A DNA stretch of 64,000 bases, taken from assembly GCF_014650895.1 (NCBI RefSeq), contig NZ_BMVV01000005.1:186001-250000 (forward strand), in the 5' to 3' direction. Position numbers and translations under genes: made by a program. This DNA is from Streptomyces omiyaensis (GTDB taxonomy: Bacteria; Actinomycetota; Actinomycetes; Streptomycetales; Streptomycetaceae). Shown here piece after piece: positions 41,924-50,025 of this stretch. Positions within the stretch are counted from its first letter, which is position 1, and each line of letters opens with the position of its first letter. The notes below the pieces were generated by a model, which did no database searches, was not told the DNA's origin, and saw only the letters and a program-made list of their open reading frames with translations.

Positions 41924-43342
41924 ATGGGCATCGGCATTGTGGCGGGCGCCGTCGGCGCCTCGCTCGTCGTCCTGATCGTCCTGTTCAAGATGATGTGGCG
42001 CGTCGCGGAGCCCAACGAGGCGCTCATCATCTCCGGTTCCAACCACAAGAACGAGGGCCTCGGCGACGGCATGGGGTTCCGCATCGTCACCGGGCGCGGC
42101 ACCCTCGTGGTGCCCGGCGTCCAGGCGGTGCGCAAGCTCTCGCTGGACCTCAACGAGACCCAGCTGTCCGTCGAGTGCGTCACCCACCAGGGCATTCCGC
42201 TCAAGGTCCGGGGTGTGGTGATCTTCAAGGTGGGCGACGACTTCGTGTCGATCGCCAACGCGGCCCGCCGCTTCCTCGACCAGCAGAAGCTGATGAGCGA
42301 GCGGGTCCACATCGTCTTCGCCGGCCATCTCCGCGCCATCGTCGGCGGACTGACCGTCGAGGACATGATCCGCGACCGGGAGAAGCTGACCGGGCAGGCC
42401 CGCTCGGCCTGCGGCACCGAGATGGAGAAGCTCGGCCTGATCGTCGACTCGCTCCAGATCCACGAGATCGAGGACCCGACCGGCTACATCAAGAACCTCG
42501 CCGCCCCGCACGCCGCCGCCGTCCAGCGCGATGCCCGCATCGCCCAGGCGGAGGCCAACCGGCGGGCGACCGAGGCCGAGCAGCAGGCGGCGGCCCGGAT
42601 GTCGGAGGCGACCCGCGACAGCGAGATCCTCCAGGCCGGATACCAGGCCGAACGCGACCAGGCCAGCGCCCGCGCCCGGCAGGCCGGCCCGCTCGCCGAC
42701 GCCGCCTCCCGCCAGGAGGTCGTCGTCCAGGAGACCCGGGTCGCGGAGCTGGAGGGCCTCCGCAAGGAGCAGCAGCTCCAGGCGGAGGTCCGCAAGCCCG
42801 CCGACGCCATGGCGTACGAGACCCGGACGCTCGCCGAGGCCGAGCGCGACGCCCGGATCTCGGCCGCCCAGGCCAAGGCGCGGGAGACCGAGCTGGCCAG
42901 CGCGGCGACGGCGACGGCGACCCGGGTCACCGGTGAGGCCGAGGCCGCGGCGGCGCACGCCAAGGGGCTCGCGGTGGCCGAGGCGACCCGCGCCAAGGGC
43001 CTGGCCGAGGCGGAGGCCATCAAGGCGAGGGCGGCGGCCCTCGCGGAGAACCAGGAGGCCGTGGTCGCGCAGCAGCTGGCCGAGAGGTGGCCGGAGATCG
43101 TCGAGGCCGGCGCCTCCGCCTTCGGGAACGTCGACCAGATGGTCCTGCTCAACGGCGCCGACGGCATGGCGGAGATGTTCGCCAAGGCCCTGACCATGGG
43201 CGGGACGGGGCTCGGCCTCGCCCGTCAGCTGCTGGCCACGATGGGCCCGAACGGCGCCGAGCGGCCGGCCGCCGCCGTGCCGGCCGCGCGGGGCGGCGAG
43301 GAGGTGACGACGGTGGAGATCACCGTCGGCGACGACGCGTGA
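41924..43342 (+). CDS. Flotillin/SPFH domain protein
   Basis: Membrane scaffold protein of 472 residues. One N-terminal membrane segment (AGAVGASLVVLIVLFKMMW) is followed by the SPFH domain (EPNEALIISG to LVVPGVQAVRKLSL) and a long Ala/Glu-rich coiled coil (EAEAAAAHAKGLAVAEATRA). The C-terminus is a Gly/Ala tail. Flotillins organise membrane microdomains and stress responses. The ATG follows AAGGGGGACCCATCCC. It follows the NfeD-like gene, as is usual. A strong terminator ends it. Confidence 0.93.
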   Translation: MGIGIVAGAVGASLVVLIVLFKMMWRVAEPNEALIISGSNHKNEGLGDGMGFRIVTGRGTLVVPGVQAVRKLSLDLNETQLSVECVTHQGIPLKVRGVVIFKVGDDFVSIANAARRFLDQQKLMSERVHIVFAGHLRAIVGGLTVEDMIRDREKLTGQARSACGTEMEKLGLIVDSLQIHEIEDPTGYIKNLAAPHAAAVQRDARIAQAEANRRATEAEQQAAARMSEATRDSEILQAGYQAERDQASARARQAGPLADAASRQEVVVQETRVAELEGLRKEQQLQAEVRKPADAMAYETRTLAEAERDARISAAQAKARETELASAATATATRVTGEAEAAAAHAKGLAVAEATRAKGLAEAEAIKARAAALAENQEAVVAQQLAERWPEIVEAGASAFGNVDQMVLLNGADGMAEMFAKALTMGGTGLGLARQLLATMGPNGAERPAAAVPAARGGEEVTTVEITVGDDA

Positions 43343-43360
43343 CCCGACCGCGGGGCACAC

Positions 43361-43399
43361 GGGCCGGGCCCGGCACCTTCACGGTGCCGGGCCCGGCCC
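43361..43399 (+). terminator. Strong terminator of the flotillin gene
   Basis: Perfect 17-bp stem, GGGCCGGGCCCGGCACC against GGTGCCGGGCCCGGCCC, with loop TTCAC and a short TTCT after it. It starts 19 bases past the flotillin stop. Confidence 0.85.
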
Positions 43400-43500
43400 T
43401 TCTCCGACTCCCCGGTTCCCCGTCTCCCCGGTACCCGCCCGGCCCGCCCGTCCCGGTCGCGGAGGGCCGGGCTCGGCCGTTGCCGCTCGCGGCGGACCGG

Positions 43501-43598
43501 GGTCGGTCGTTGCCGGTCTGTCGCGGCAGGTCTGTCATGGCGGGTCTGTCGCGGCCGGTCTGTCGCGGCCGGTCGGTCGTGGCGGGTCTGTGGTACGC
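43501..43598. repeat. 14-bp tandem repeat, seven units
   Basis: Seven 14-base units start at 43501, 43515, 43529, 43543, 43557, 43571 and 43585, with the consensus GGTCTGTCGCGGCC. Units 4 and 5 are identical; the first and sixth have GGTCGGTCG. The array fills the space between the flotillin terminator and the end of a small gene on the other strand. Confidence 0.88.
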
Positions 43599-43601
43599 CG
43601 G

Positions 43602-43772
43602 TCAGTTGTGGCCGAACTTCCGCTCTCTGCGGTGGGACGCCGTCTCGATGACGGACCTCGGCGACTCGGCGGCGGCCGCGCTCCCGCTCTTCTCCTTGGC
43701 GGACGCGGTCTCGCGCTGCTCGTGGCCGCCCGTGCGGGCGCCCTTGTTCACCCGGGTCTGTTTCTTGCCCAC
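43602..43772 (-). CDS. Small basic protein of 56 residues
   Basis: Hypothetical protein VGKKQTRVNKGARTGG... ending RRERKFGHN. It is rich in Lys, Arg, Ser, Ala and Glu and looks unstructured. The GTG at 43772 is favoured because ACGGGAGGCAGGATC stands before it; an extension to 43853 lacks a ribosome site. Small basic proteins of this shape are common in Streptomyces and have no known role. The gene ends directly at the 14-bp tandem repeat. Confidence 0.6.
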   Translation of the reverse strand: MGKKQTRVNKGARTGGHEQRETASAKEKSGSAAAAESPRSVIETASHRRERKFGHN

Positions 43773-43849
43773 GATCCTGCCTCCCGTGCGACGGCTCTCG
43801 GACGCGCTTGCGTGTCCTCCCAGGCTCGCACGGGGGCATGAGGGCCGCA

Positions 43850-44692
43850 TCACGGGACGGATCGGGCGGCGGGCTCCAGGACGCGGCGGAAGGCGGCGAG
43901 GGTCGGGGTGCCGGAGGCCCGGTCCAGCACGGCGAAGACGGTCTCGTCGAAGTGGCCGGCGAAGCGTCCGTCACCGGTCAGCAGCGCCCTGAAGGCACCG
44001 GCCACGTCCGCCGGGGCGTTCCGGAAGACCCCGCAGCCCCAGGCGCCGAGGACGATCCGGCGGTACCCGGCGGCCGCGGCCGTCTCCAGGACCCGCTCGG
44101 CACGGGAGGCGAGGACGGCGGGCAGCCGGTGGGCCCGCTCGGGCTCCCGGCGGTGGACGACGCCCGCGTTGGGCGCGGGCGAGGTCAGGAAGCCGACGGT
44201 GAAGGGGTCGGCGAGCAGGGCGCCCCGGTCGTCGCGGAAGACCGGCACCCGGGGCGAGTGGATCACCCGGTCGGTGTAGAAGGCGTCCCGCTCGCCGCGG
44301 TGGTGCGCGTAGAAGGCGGGGACGCGCAGCAGCGTGGCGTGCAGGGCGGAGGAGCGGCACAGCGCCTCCTCCTGGGCCTGGGCCCCGTTGAGGTAGCCGC
44401 CGCCGGGGTTGCGCGCGGAGGCGAAGTTCAGGACGGCGACCGGGGCGCCGGCGTCGGCGCCGGTCATCCGGCGGGCGGCCCGCAGGCTGCTCTCGCCGGT
44501 CACCTCGATCCGGCCGGCGCGGCCGGTGCCGGGGGTGACGGGGACGGGCTCGGGGCCGTACATCCGGGTTCCGGCCAGGGCGGCCGCGAGGTCCTCGCGG
44601 AGGGAGACGGTCCGCCCGTCGGGGGCGGTGTAGGAACCCGCGGCGACGATCGCCTCGGTCTGACGCGCGATCTCGCGCAGTCGTGCACTCAT
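43850..44692 (-). CDS. TIGR02452 / DUF2263 family PARG-like protein
   Basis: Protein of 280 residues resembling microbial poly(ADP-ribose) glycohydrolases. The catalytic signature is GGG (97-99), seven residues, then QEE (107-109), in NPGGGYLNGAQAQEEALCR. The macrodomain-like C-terminal half contains LGAWGCGVFRN. It probably removes ADP-ribose from proteins or nucleic acid. The ATG at 44692 is divergent from the ergothioneine operon. No ADP-ribosyltransferase is encoded nearby, so its target is open. Confidence 0.88.
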   Translation of the reverse strand: MSARLREIARQTEAIVAAGSYTAPDGRTVSLREDLAAALAGTRMYGPEPVPVTPGTGRAGRIEVTGESSLRAARRMTGADAGAPVAVLNFASARNPGGGYLNGAQAQEEALCRSSALHATLLRVPAFYAHHRGERDAFYTDRVIHSPRVPVFRDDRGALLADPFTVGFLTSPAPNAGVVHRREPERAHRLPAVLASRAERVLETAAAAGYRRIVLGAWGCGVFRNAPADVAGAFRALLTGDGRFAGHFDETVFAVLDRASGTPTLAAFRRVLEPAARSVP

Positions 44693-44769
44693 GTCCGCAG
44701 AATGATCGTTTCAGCCGTTCCGGGACAAGTGGATTTCCGTCGCTCCCGGTCGCTCCTGGTCCCTCCGGG

Positions 44770-44797
44770 CCCGAACGTCGCTTTACGGACGTTCGGG
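44770..44797. promoter_or_regulatory. Inverted repeat between the PARG-like gene and egtA
   Basis: CCCGAACGTC (44770-44779) and GACGTTCGGG (44788-44797) form a perfect 10-bp inverted repeat over an 8-base loop. It lies in the divergent promoter region of the egt operon and could be an operator or a leader hairpin. Confidence 0.5.
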
Positions 44798-44914
44798 GGC
44801 ACCGGGGGCGCGCGCCGGAGCGGCGAGGCGCTCTTGCACGCTGCCCGGCGGTGGCTTTAGGTGGAGACAGCGGCTTCCCGAACGGTTCCGCGACCAGCAC
44901 CAGGAGGTGCACGG

Positions 44915-46174
44915 ATGACGACCGGCGGCACCCCGCGCGGCGGCCCGCCCCTCACCGAGGAGGCGGCGGAGGACCTGTTGCGCTGCATCTGTTTCAAGAC
45001 CGGCCCGCCCCGCACCGTCGGAGCGGAGCTGGAGTGGCTCGTCCACGATCTGCGCGACCCGCGCGAGCCGGTGCGTCCGGCCCGGCTGGCGGCCGCGCTC
45101 GACGCCGTGCGGTCCCTGCCGCTGGTGTCGGCGCTCACCTTCGAACCGGGCGGGCAGCTGGAGCTCAGCTCGCGTCCGGCCGGTTCCCTCATGGAGTGCC
45201 TGGACTCGCTCGCCTCGGACCTGACGGCGGTGCGCGGGGCGCTCGGCCCGCTCGGCCTGACGCTGAGCGGGTACGGGGTCGACCCCTGGCACGCGCCGCG
45301 CGACCGGGTGCTGCGCGAGCCCCGGTACGACGCGATGGAGACGGCGCTCGGCCGGACGGGCCCGGCGGGCCGGGCCATGATGTGCGAGTCGGCCTCGGTC
45401 CAGGTCTGCCTGGACGCCGGCCACGAGGAGCCGGGTCCGCTCGGCTACGCGCGCCGGTGGGAGCTGGCGCACCTGTTCGGCGCGGTGCTGGTGGCGGTCT
45501 TCGCCAACTCCCCGCAGCACGGCGGGCGGCGCACCGGCTGGCGCTCCACCCGGCAGGCGCTGTGGGCGGAGCTGGATCCGCTGCGGACGCTGGCGCCGCC
45601 GGCGGACGGGGAGCCGCGCGCGGAGTGGACCGCGCACGTCCTGGACACGCCGGTGCTGTGCGTGCGCGCGGAGGAGGGGCCGTGGCTGGTGCCGGAGGGG
45701 CTGACCTTCCGGGAGTGGCTGCGGACCGGACTGCCGCGGCCGGCCGACGCCGACGACCTGAGGTACCACATCACGACGCTCTTCCCTCCGGTGCGGCCGC
45801 GCGGCCATCTGGAGCTGCGGATGATCGACGCGCAGCCGGGCGCGGACGGCTGGATGGTGCCGGTGGCGCTGACGACGGCGGTCTTCGAGGACGCGGAGGC
45901 GGCCGAGACGGTCCACCGGGCGGTGCGGCCGCTGGCCGAGCTGTCCGGTCCCGATCCGGCGCCCCGCAACCCGCTGTGGCTGCGGGCGGCCCGGGACGGC
46001 CTCACCGATCCGGCGCTGCACGCGATCGCCGTGGAGGCCTTCGCGGCGGCCGGTCCGGCGCTGCGCCGGATCGGGGCGGGCGAGCGGGTGCGGCGGGCGG
46101 TGGACGTCTTCCGGGAGCGGTACGTGGACCCCGGGGGCTGTCCGGCCGACGAGCTCCAGGCGGTGACATCGTGA
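44915..46174 (+). CDS. egtA: Ergothioneine biosynthesis glutamate-cysteine ligase EgtA
   Basis: Forms gamma-glutamylcysteine, the sulfur donor for ergothioneine. The protein has 419 residues with the glutamate-cysteine ligase fold (VGAELEWLVHDL near the start, EPGGQLELSS and RDRVLREPRYDAM). The ATG at 44915 follows CAGGAGGTGCACGG, an excellent ribosome site; an upstream start in the same frame has none. The stop overlaps egtB (GTGA). It is the first gene of a tight operon of four. Confidence 0.95.
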   Translation: MTTGGTPRGGPPLTEEAAEDLLRCICFKTGPPRTVGAELEWLVHDLRDPREPVRPARLAAALDAVRSLPLVSALTFEPGGQLELSSRPAGSLMECLDSLASDLTAVRGALGPLGLTLSGYGVDPWHAPRDRVLREPRYDAMETALGRTGPAGRAMMCESASVQVCLDAGHEEPGPLGYARRWELAHLFGAVLVAVFANSPQHGGRRTGWRSTRQALWAELDPLRTLAPPADGEPRAEWTAHVLDTPVLCVRAEEGPWLVPEGLTFREWLRTGLPRPADADDLRYHITTLFPPVRPRGHLELRMIDAQPGADGWMVPVALTTAVFEDAEAAETVHRAVRPLAELSGPDPAPRNPLWLRAARDGLTDPALHAIAVEAFAAAGPALRRIGAGERVRRAVDVFRERYVDPGGCPADELQAVTS

Positions 46175-47505
46175 CCGCCGCGCCCGGCGACCGCGCCACG
46201 GCGGATCCGGAGGCGCTGCGGGCCCGGGCCCTGGAGGCCCTGACGGCGGCCCGGACCCGCACCGGCCTCCTCACCGGCTGCGTCGAGGACGGCGAACTCG
46301 TCGCCCAGCACTCGCCGTTGATGTCACCGCTGGTCTGGGACCTGGCGCACATCGGGAACCAGGAGGAGCAGTGGCTGTGGCGGGAGGTGGCGGGCCGGGA
46401 GGCGCTGCGGCCCGAGATCGACCCGCTGTACGACGCCTTCGCCCACCCGCGCGCCGACCGCCCCTCCCTGCCCCTGCTGTCGCCCGCCGAGGCCCGGGCG
46501 TACGCCGCCGACGTGCGGACCCGGGTGCTGGACGTGCTCGCCGGGACGCGCATGGGGGGACGGCCGCTGCTCGACGCGGGCTTCGCCTTCGGGATGATCG
46601 CCCAGCACGAACAGCAGCACGACGAGACGATGCTGATCACCCATCAGCTGCGGAAGGGGCCGGCGGCGCTGACCGCTCCCCCGCCGCCGGTCCATCCCTC
46701 CGGTCCGCTCCCGGCGGAGGTCCTCGTGCCCGGCGGGCCGTTCACCATGGGCACCTCGGACGAGCCGTGGGCGCTCGACAACGAACGCCCCGCGCACACC
46801 CGTGCCGTGCCCGCCTTCCACATCGACACCGTGCCGGTCACCAACGGCGCCTTCCTCGCCTTCATGGCGGACGGCGGCTACACCGAGCGGCGCTGGTGGC
46901 GCCCCGAGGGATGGGCGCAGATCCGCGAACACGGCATCGTGGCACCGCTGTTCTGGCGACAGGAGGCCGGACGGTGGCTGCGGCGCCGGTTCGGGGAGAC
47001 CGAGCCGGTGCCGGAGGACGAGCCGGTCGTCCACGTGAGCTGGTACGAGGCGGACGCCTACGCGCGCTGGGCGGGCCGGCGGCTGCCGACGGAGGCGGAG
47101 TGGGAGAAGGCGGCCCGGCACGATCCGGTGACCGGCCGGTCCCGCCGCTACCCGTGGGGGGACGCCGACCCGGGCGCGGACCGGGCCAACCTCGGCCAGC
47201 GGCACCTGCGGCCCGCGCGCGCCGGGAGCTATCCGGCGGGCGCCTCGCCGCTCGGGGTGCGCCAGCTGATCGGCGACGTGTGGGAGTGGACGGCGAGCGA
47301 CTTCACGGCGTACCCGGGGTTCCGCGCCTTCCCGTACAAGGAGTACTCGGAGGTGTTCTTCGGCTCCGACCACAAGGTGCTGCGGGGCGGTTCCTTCGCG
47401 GTGGACGCGGTGGCCTGCCGGGGCACCTTCCGCAACTGGGACTACCCGGTGCGGCGGCAGATCTTCGCGGGCTTCCGCACCGCCCGCTCCGCGGAGCTCG
47501 ACTGA
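46171..47505 (+). CDS. egtB: Iron-dependent sulfoxide synthase EgtB
   Basis: Non-heme iron enzyme that joins gamma-glutamylcysteine and hercynine with O2. 444 residues: an N-terminal DinB-like helical domain and a C-terminal FGE-sulfatase-type domain. The three iron histidines are visible at about residue 60 (DLAHIGNQEEQW) and at 146 and 150 (IAQHEQQHDET). The C-terminus contains GDVWEWTASDF, LRGGSF and FRNWDYP, typical of EgtB. The GTG start overlaps the egtA stop, and the stop touches egtC (TGATG). Confidence 0.96.
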   Translation: MTAAPGDRATADPEALRARALEALTAARTRTGLLTGCVEDGELVAQHSPLMSPLVWDLAHIGNQEEQWLWREVAGREALRPEIDPLYDAFAHPRADRPSLPLLSPAEARAYAADVRTRVLDVLAGTRMGGRPLLDAGFAFGMIAQHEQQHDETMLITHQLRKGPAALTAPPPPVHPSGPLPAEVLVPGGPFTMGTSDEPWALDNERPAHTRAVPAFHIDTVPVTNGAFLAFMADGGYTERRWWRPEGWAQIREHGIVAPLFWRQEAGRWLRRRFGETEPVPEDEPVVHVSWYEADAYARWAGRRLPTEAEWEKAARHDPVTGRSRRYPWGDADPGADRANLGQRHLRPARAGSYPAGASPLGVRQLIGDVWEWTASDFTAYPGFRAFPYKEYSEVFFGSDHKVLRGGSFAVDAVACRGTFRNWDYPVRRQIFAGFRTARSAELD

Positions 47506-48257
47506 TGTGCCGCCACCTCGCCTATCTGGGCGATCCGGTGGCCCTCGGCGAGCTGCTCGTGCGGCCGCCGCACGCGCTGCTGCGCCAGGCGTGGGCGCCG
47601 CGGACGCAGAGCAGCGGCGTGGTCAACGCGGACGGGTTCGGCGTCGGCTGGTACGCGGACGGGGACCCGGTCCCGGCCCGGTACCGGCGCACCGGTCCGA
47701 TCTGGGGCGACCTGTCCTTCGCGGACCTGGCCCGGGTGGTGCGGAGCGGGGCGCTGCTCGGCGCGGTGCGGGGGGCGACGCTGCCGGGGGCGGACGGGGA
47801 GGCCGCCGCGGCGCCGTTCGGCTCCGGGCCGTGGCTCTTCAGCCACAACGGCGCCGTGCCGGGGTGGCCGGGGGCGCTGACGCCGCTGGCGGCGACGCTG
47901 CCGGCGGCCGAGCTGCTCGACCTGGAGGCGCGCACGGACTCGGCGCTGCTGTGGGCCCTGGTGCTGCACCGGCTGCGGGCCGGGCAGGGGCCGGGGGACG
48001 CGCTCGCGGGGACGGTGCTCGCCGCGGCCGAGGCCGCTCCGGAGGCGCGGCTCAATCTGCTGCTGACCGACGGCGGCCTCGTCGCGGCGACGGCGTGGGG
48101 GAACAGTCTGTGGTGCCTGTCGGGCCCCGGCCGGGTGGCCGTGGCCTCCGAACCCTACGACGACGATCCGCACTGGCGGGAGGTGCCCGAGCGGACGCTC
48201 GTCACCGCCTCCCGGGCGGAGGTCGTCCTCACCCCGCTCGAGGAGTCGTCCGCGTGA
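47505..48257 (+). CDS. egtC: Gamma-glutamyl hercynylcysteine sulfoxide hydrolase EgtC
   Basis: Class II glutamine amidotransferase-like hydrolase that removes the glutamate from the EgtB product. 250 residues, beginning MCRHLAYLG, so cysteine 2 becomes the N-terminal nucleophile. The motifs VNADGFGVGWY and FSHNGAVPG are typical of the family. The start shares one base with the egtB stop and the stop overlaps egtD (GTGA). All four genes are thus translationally coupled. Confidence 0.95.
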   Translation: MCRHLAYLGDPVALGELLVRPPHALLRQAWAPRTQSSGVVNADGFGVGWYADGDPVPARYRRTGPIWGDLSFADLARVVRSGALLGAVRGATLPGADGEAAAAPFGSGPWLFSHNGAVPGWPGALTPLAATLPAAELLDLEARTDSALLWALVLHRLRAGQGPGDALAGTVLAAAEAAPEARLNLLLTDGGLVAATAWGNSLWCLSGPGRVAVASEPYDDDPHWREVPERTLVTASRAEVVLTPLEESSA

Positions 48258-49219
48258 GCACGTTCCAGCTGACCCGCACCCTCGCCCCGGACGCGGCCGC
48301 CGCCGACCTGCGCGCCGACGTCCTGCAGGGGCTGACCCGCTCCCCCAAGGAGCTGCCGCCGAAGTGGTTCTACGACGCGCGCGGCAGCGAGCTGTTCGAC
48401 GAGATCACCCGGCTGCCCGAGTACTACCCGACGCGGGCGGAGCGGGAGATCCTGATCGCGCGGGCGCCGGAGGTCGCGGCGGCGACGGGGGCGCGGACGC
48501 TGGTGGAGCTGGGGTCGGGGTCGTCGGAGAAGACCCGGTTCCTGATCGACGCCCTGCTGCCGGGGCTGGCGGCGTACGTGCCGGTGGACGTCAGCGAGTC
48601 GGCGCTGACGGGGGCGGCGGAGGCGCTGCTCGCCGACCGTCCGGAACTGCGGGTGCACGCGCTGGTCGCCGACTTCACCCGGGGGATCGCGCTGCCGGAC
48701 ACCCCGGGGCCGCGGCTCGTCGCCTTCCTGGGCGGGACGATCGGGAACCTCCTGCCGGAGGAGCGGCGGGCGTTCCTGGGCTCGGTGCGGGCGATGACGG
48801 CGCCCGGTGACGCCTTCCTGCTCGGCACCGACCTGGTGAAGGACGAGTCGACCCTGGTGGCCGCGTACGACGACGCGGCCGGGGTGACGGCGGAGTTCAA
48901 CAAGAACGTGCTGGCCGTGATCGACCGGGAGCTGGGGGCGGACGCGGATCCGGCGGACTTCGACCACGTGGCCCGGTGGGACCGGGAGCGGGAGTGGATC
49001 GAGATGCGGCTGCGGGCCCGGCACGCGCTGACCGTGAAGATCCGCGATCTCGATCTGGTGGTGCCCTTCGAGGCGGGCGAGGAGCTGCGGACGGAGGTGT
49101 CGGCGAAGTTCCGTCAGGAGGGGGTGCGGGCGGAGCTGGCCGCGGCGGGGTTCGAGCTCGCCCGGTGGTGGACGGACGGCGGGGGCCGGTTCGCGCTGTC
49201 GCTGGCGACGGCCCGGTAG
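48254..49219 (+). CDS. egtD: L-histidine N-alpha-methyltransferase EgtD
   Basis: Trimethylates histidine to hercynine with SAM. 321 residues. KWFYDARGSELFDEI and ITRLPEYYPTRAE near the N-terminus, LVELGSGSSEKTR for SAM binding, and GGTIGNLLPEERR are characteristic of EgtD. The last 106 bases overlap, antisense, the 3' end of the acyltransferase gene that ends at 49114. No egtE gene is next to the cluster, so the final lyase must be encoded elsewhere. Confidence 0.95.
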   Translation: MSTFQLTRTLAPDAAAADLRADVLQGLTRSPKELPPKWFYDARGSELFDEITRLPEYYPTRAEREILIARAPEVAAATGARTLVELGSGSSEKTRFLIDALLPGLAAYVPVDVSESALTGAAEALLADRPELRVHALVADFTRGIALPDTPGPRLVAFLGGTIGNLLPEERRAFLGSVRAMTAPGDAFLLGTDLVKDESTLVAAYDDAAGVTAEFNKNVLAVIDRELGADADPADFDHVARWDREREWIEMRLRARHALTVKIRDLDLVVPFEAGEELRTEVSAKFRQEGVRAELAAAGFELARWWTDGGGRFALSLATAR

Positions 49220-50025
49220 GCGGCCGCGGCGAGCCGCCGCCGGTCCGGATGGCGGACCACGGGTATCGGGTCCAGTATCCGGATCTCGGCGGCGAGGTCC
49301 GGGGTCCGCACGACCCGCCACAGCGACGCGCCCAGCGCGTCCTCCCCCACGTACGCCGCCGCTCCCTGCGGCCGGTAGCCGATCCGTACCGGCTGGACGT
49401 CGGCTCCGGTGTCCACGGCGGCCTGGAAGAGGGCCCGGCGGAACCGCCCGCCGGCCCTCCCGCACCAGGTGGAGCCCTCCGGGAAGGCGACCACCCGGCC
49501 GCCCGCGGCCAGCGCCCCGGCGGCCTCGCGCACGGTCCCGGGCAGCCGGCGCAGGCCGTCGCGGTCGATGAAGAGGGTGCCGCCGAGGGCGGCGAGCGGG
49601 CCGAGCACCGGCCAGCCGCGCACCTCCCGCTTCGCGACCATCCGGCCGGGCAGGACCGCGGCGACGACCGGGATGTCGAGCCAGGAGACGTGGTTGGCGA
49701 CGACGAGCGCGGGCCCTCCGGCGGGCGGCCTGACCCCGGTGACGGCCAGCCGTACGCCGAAGGCCCGGACGACCGCCCGCGCCCAGAGGCGTACCAGCGC
49801 GAGCCTCCCGGCGGCCGGCAGCAGGGCCGCCGCCGGGAGCAGGGCCACCCCGAGGAGGACGGTCGCGAGCCCGGCGGCCAGCCGGGCGCAGGCCAGGGGC
49901 GGGGACACGGTCCGGGCGCCGGTCCCGGTGGCCGGCGCGGGGTCCGGGTGGGCGGCGCAGCGGCGGCCCGGGGTGCACGGTGCCGTGGGGAGCCACGGCG
50001 GCGGGGCCGGGACCGCGCGGTTCAC
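49114..50025 (-). CDS. olsA: Lysophospholipid acyltransferase, OlsA-like
   Basis: Membrane-bound 1-acylglycerol-3-phosphate-type acyltransferase of 303 residues. An N-terminal hydrophobic segment (GLATVLLGVALLPAAALLP) precedes NHVSWLD, the HX4D catalytic block, and FPEGSTWC. Coupled by a GTGA overlap to the upstream GNAT-type gene, it fits OlsA, which adds the second acyl chain in ornithine lipid synthesis. The name rests on that pairing; a general phospholipid role is also possible. The CDS runs into the end of egtD on the opposite strand. Confidence 0.8.
   Translation of the reverse strand: MNRAVPAPPPWLPTAPCTPGRRCAAHPDPAPATGTGARTVSPPLACARLAAGLATVLLGVALLPAAALLPAAGRLALVRLWARAVVRAFGVRLAVTGVRPPAGGPALVVANHVSWLDIPVVAAVLPGRMVAKREVRGWPVLGPLAALGGTLFIDRDGLRRLPGTVREAAGALAAGGRVVAFPEGSTWCGRAGGRFRRALFQAAVDTGADVQPVRIGYRPQGAAAYVGEDALGASLWRVVRTPDLAAEIRILDPIPVVRHPDRRRLAAAAYRAVASDSANRPPPSVHHRASSNPAAASSARTPS

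Noticed and set aside
43501..43598. CRISPR array
   Set aside because: The units are head-to-tail 14-mers with no spacers and no cas genes nearby.
44770..44797. Terminator
   Set aside because: The inverted repeat lies between two divergent starts, where no transcript ends are expected; an operator or leader role is more likely.
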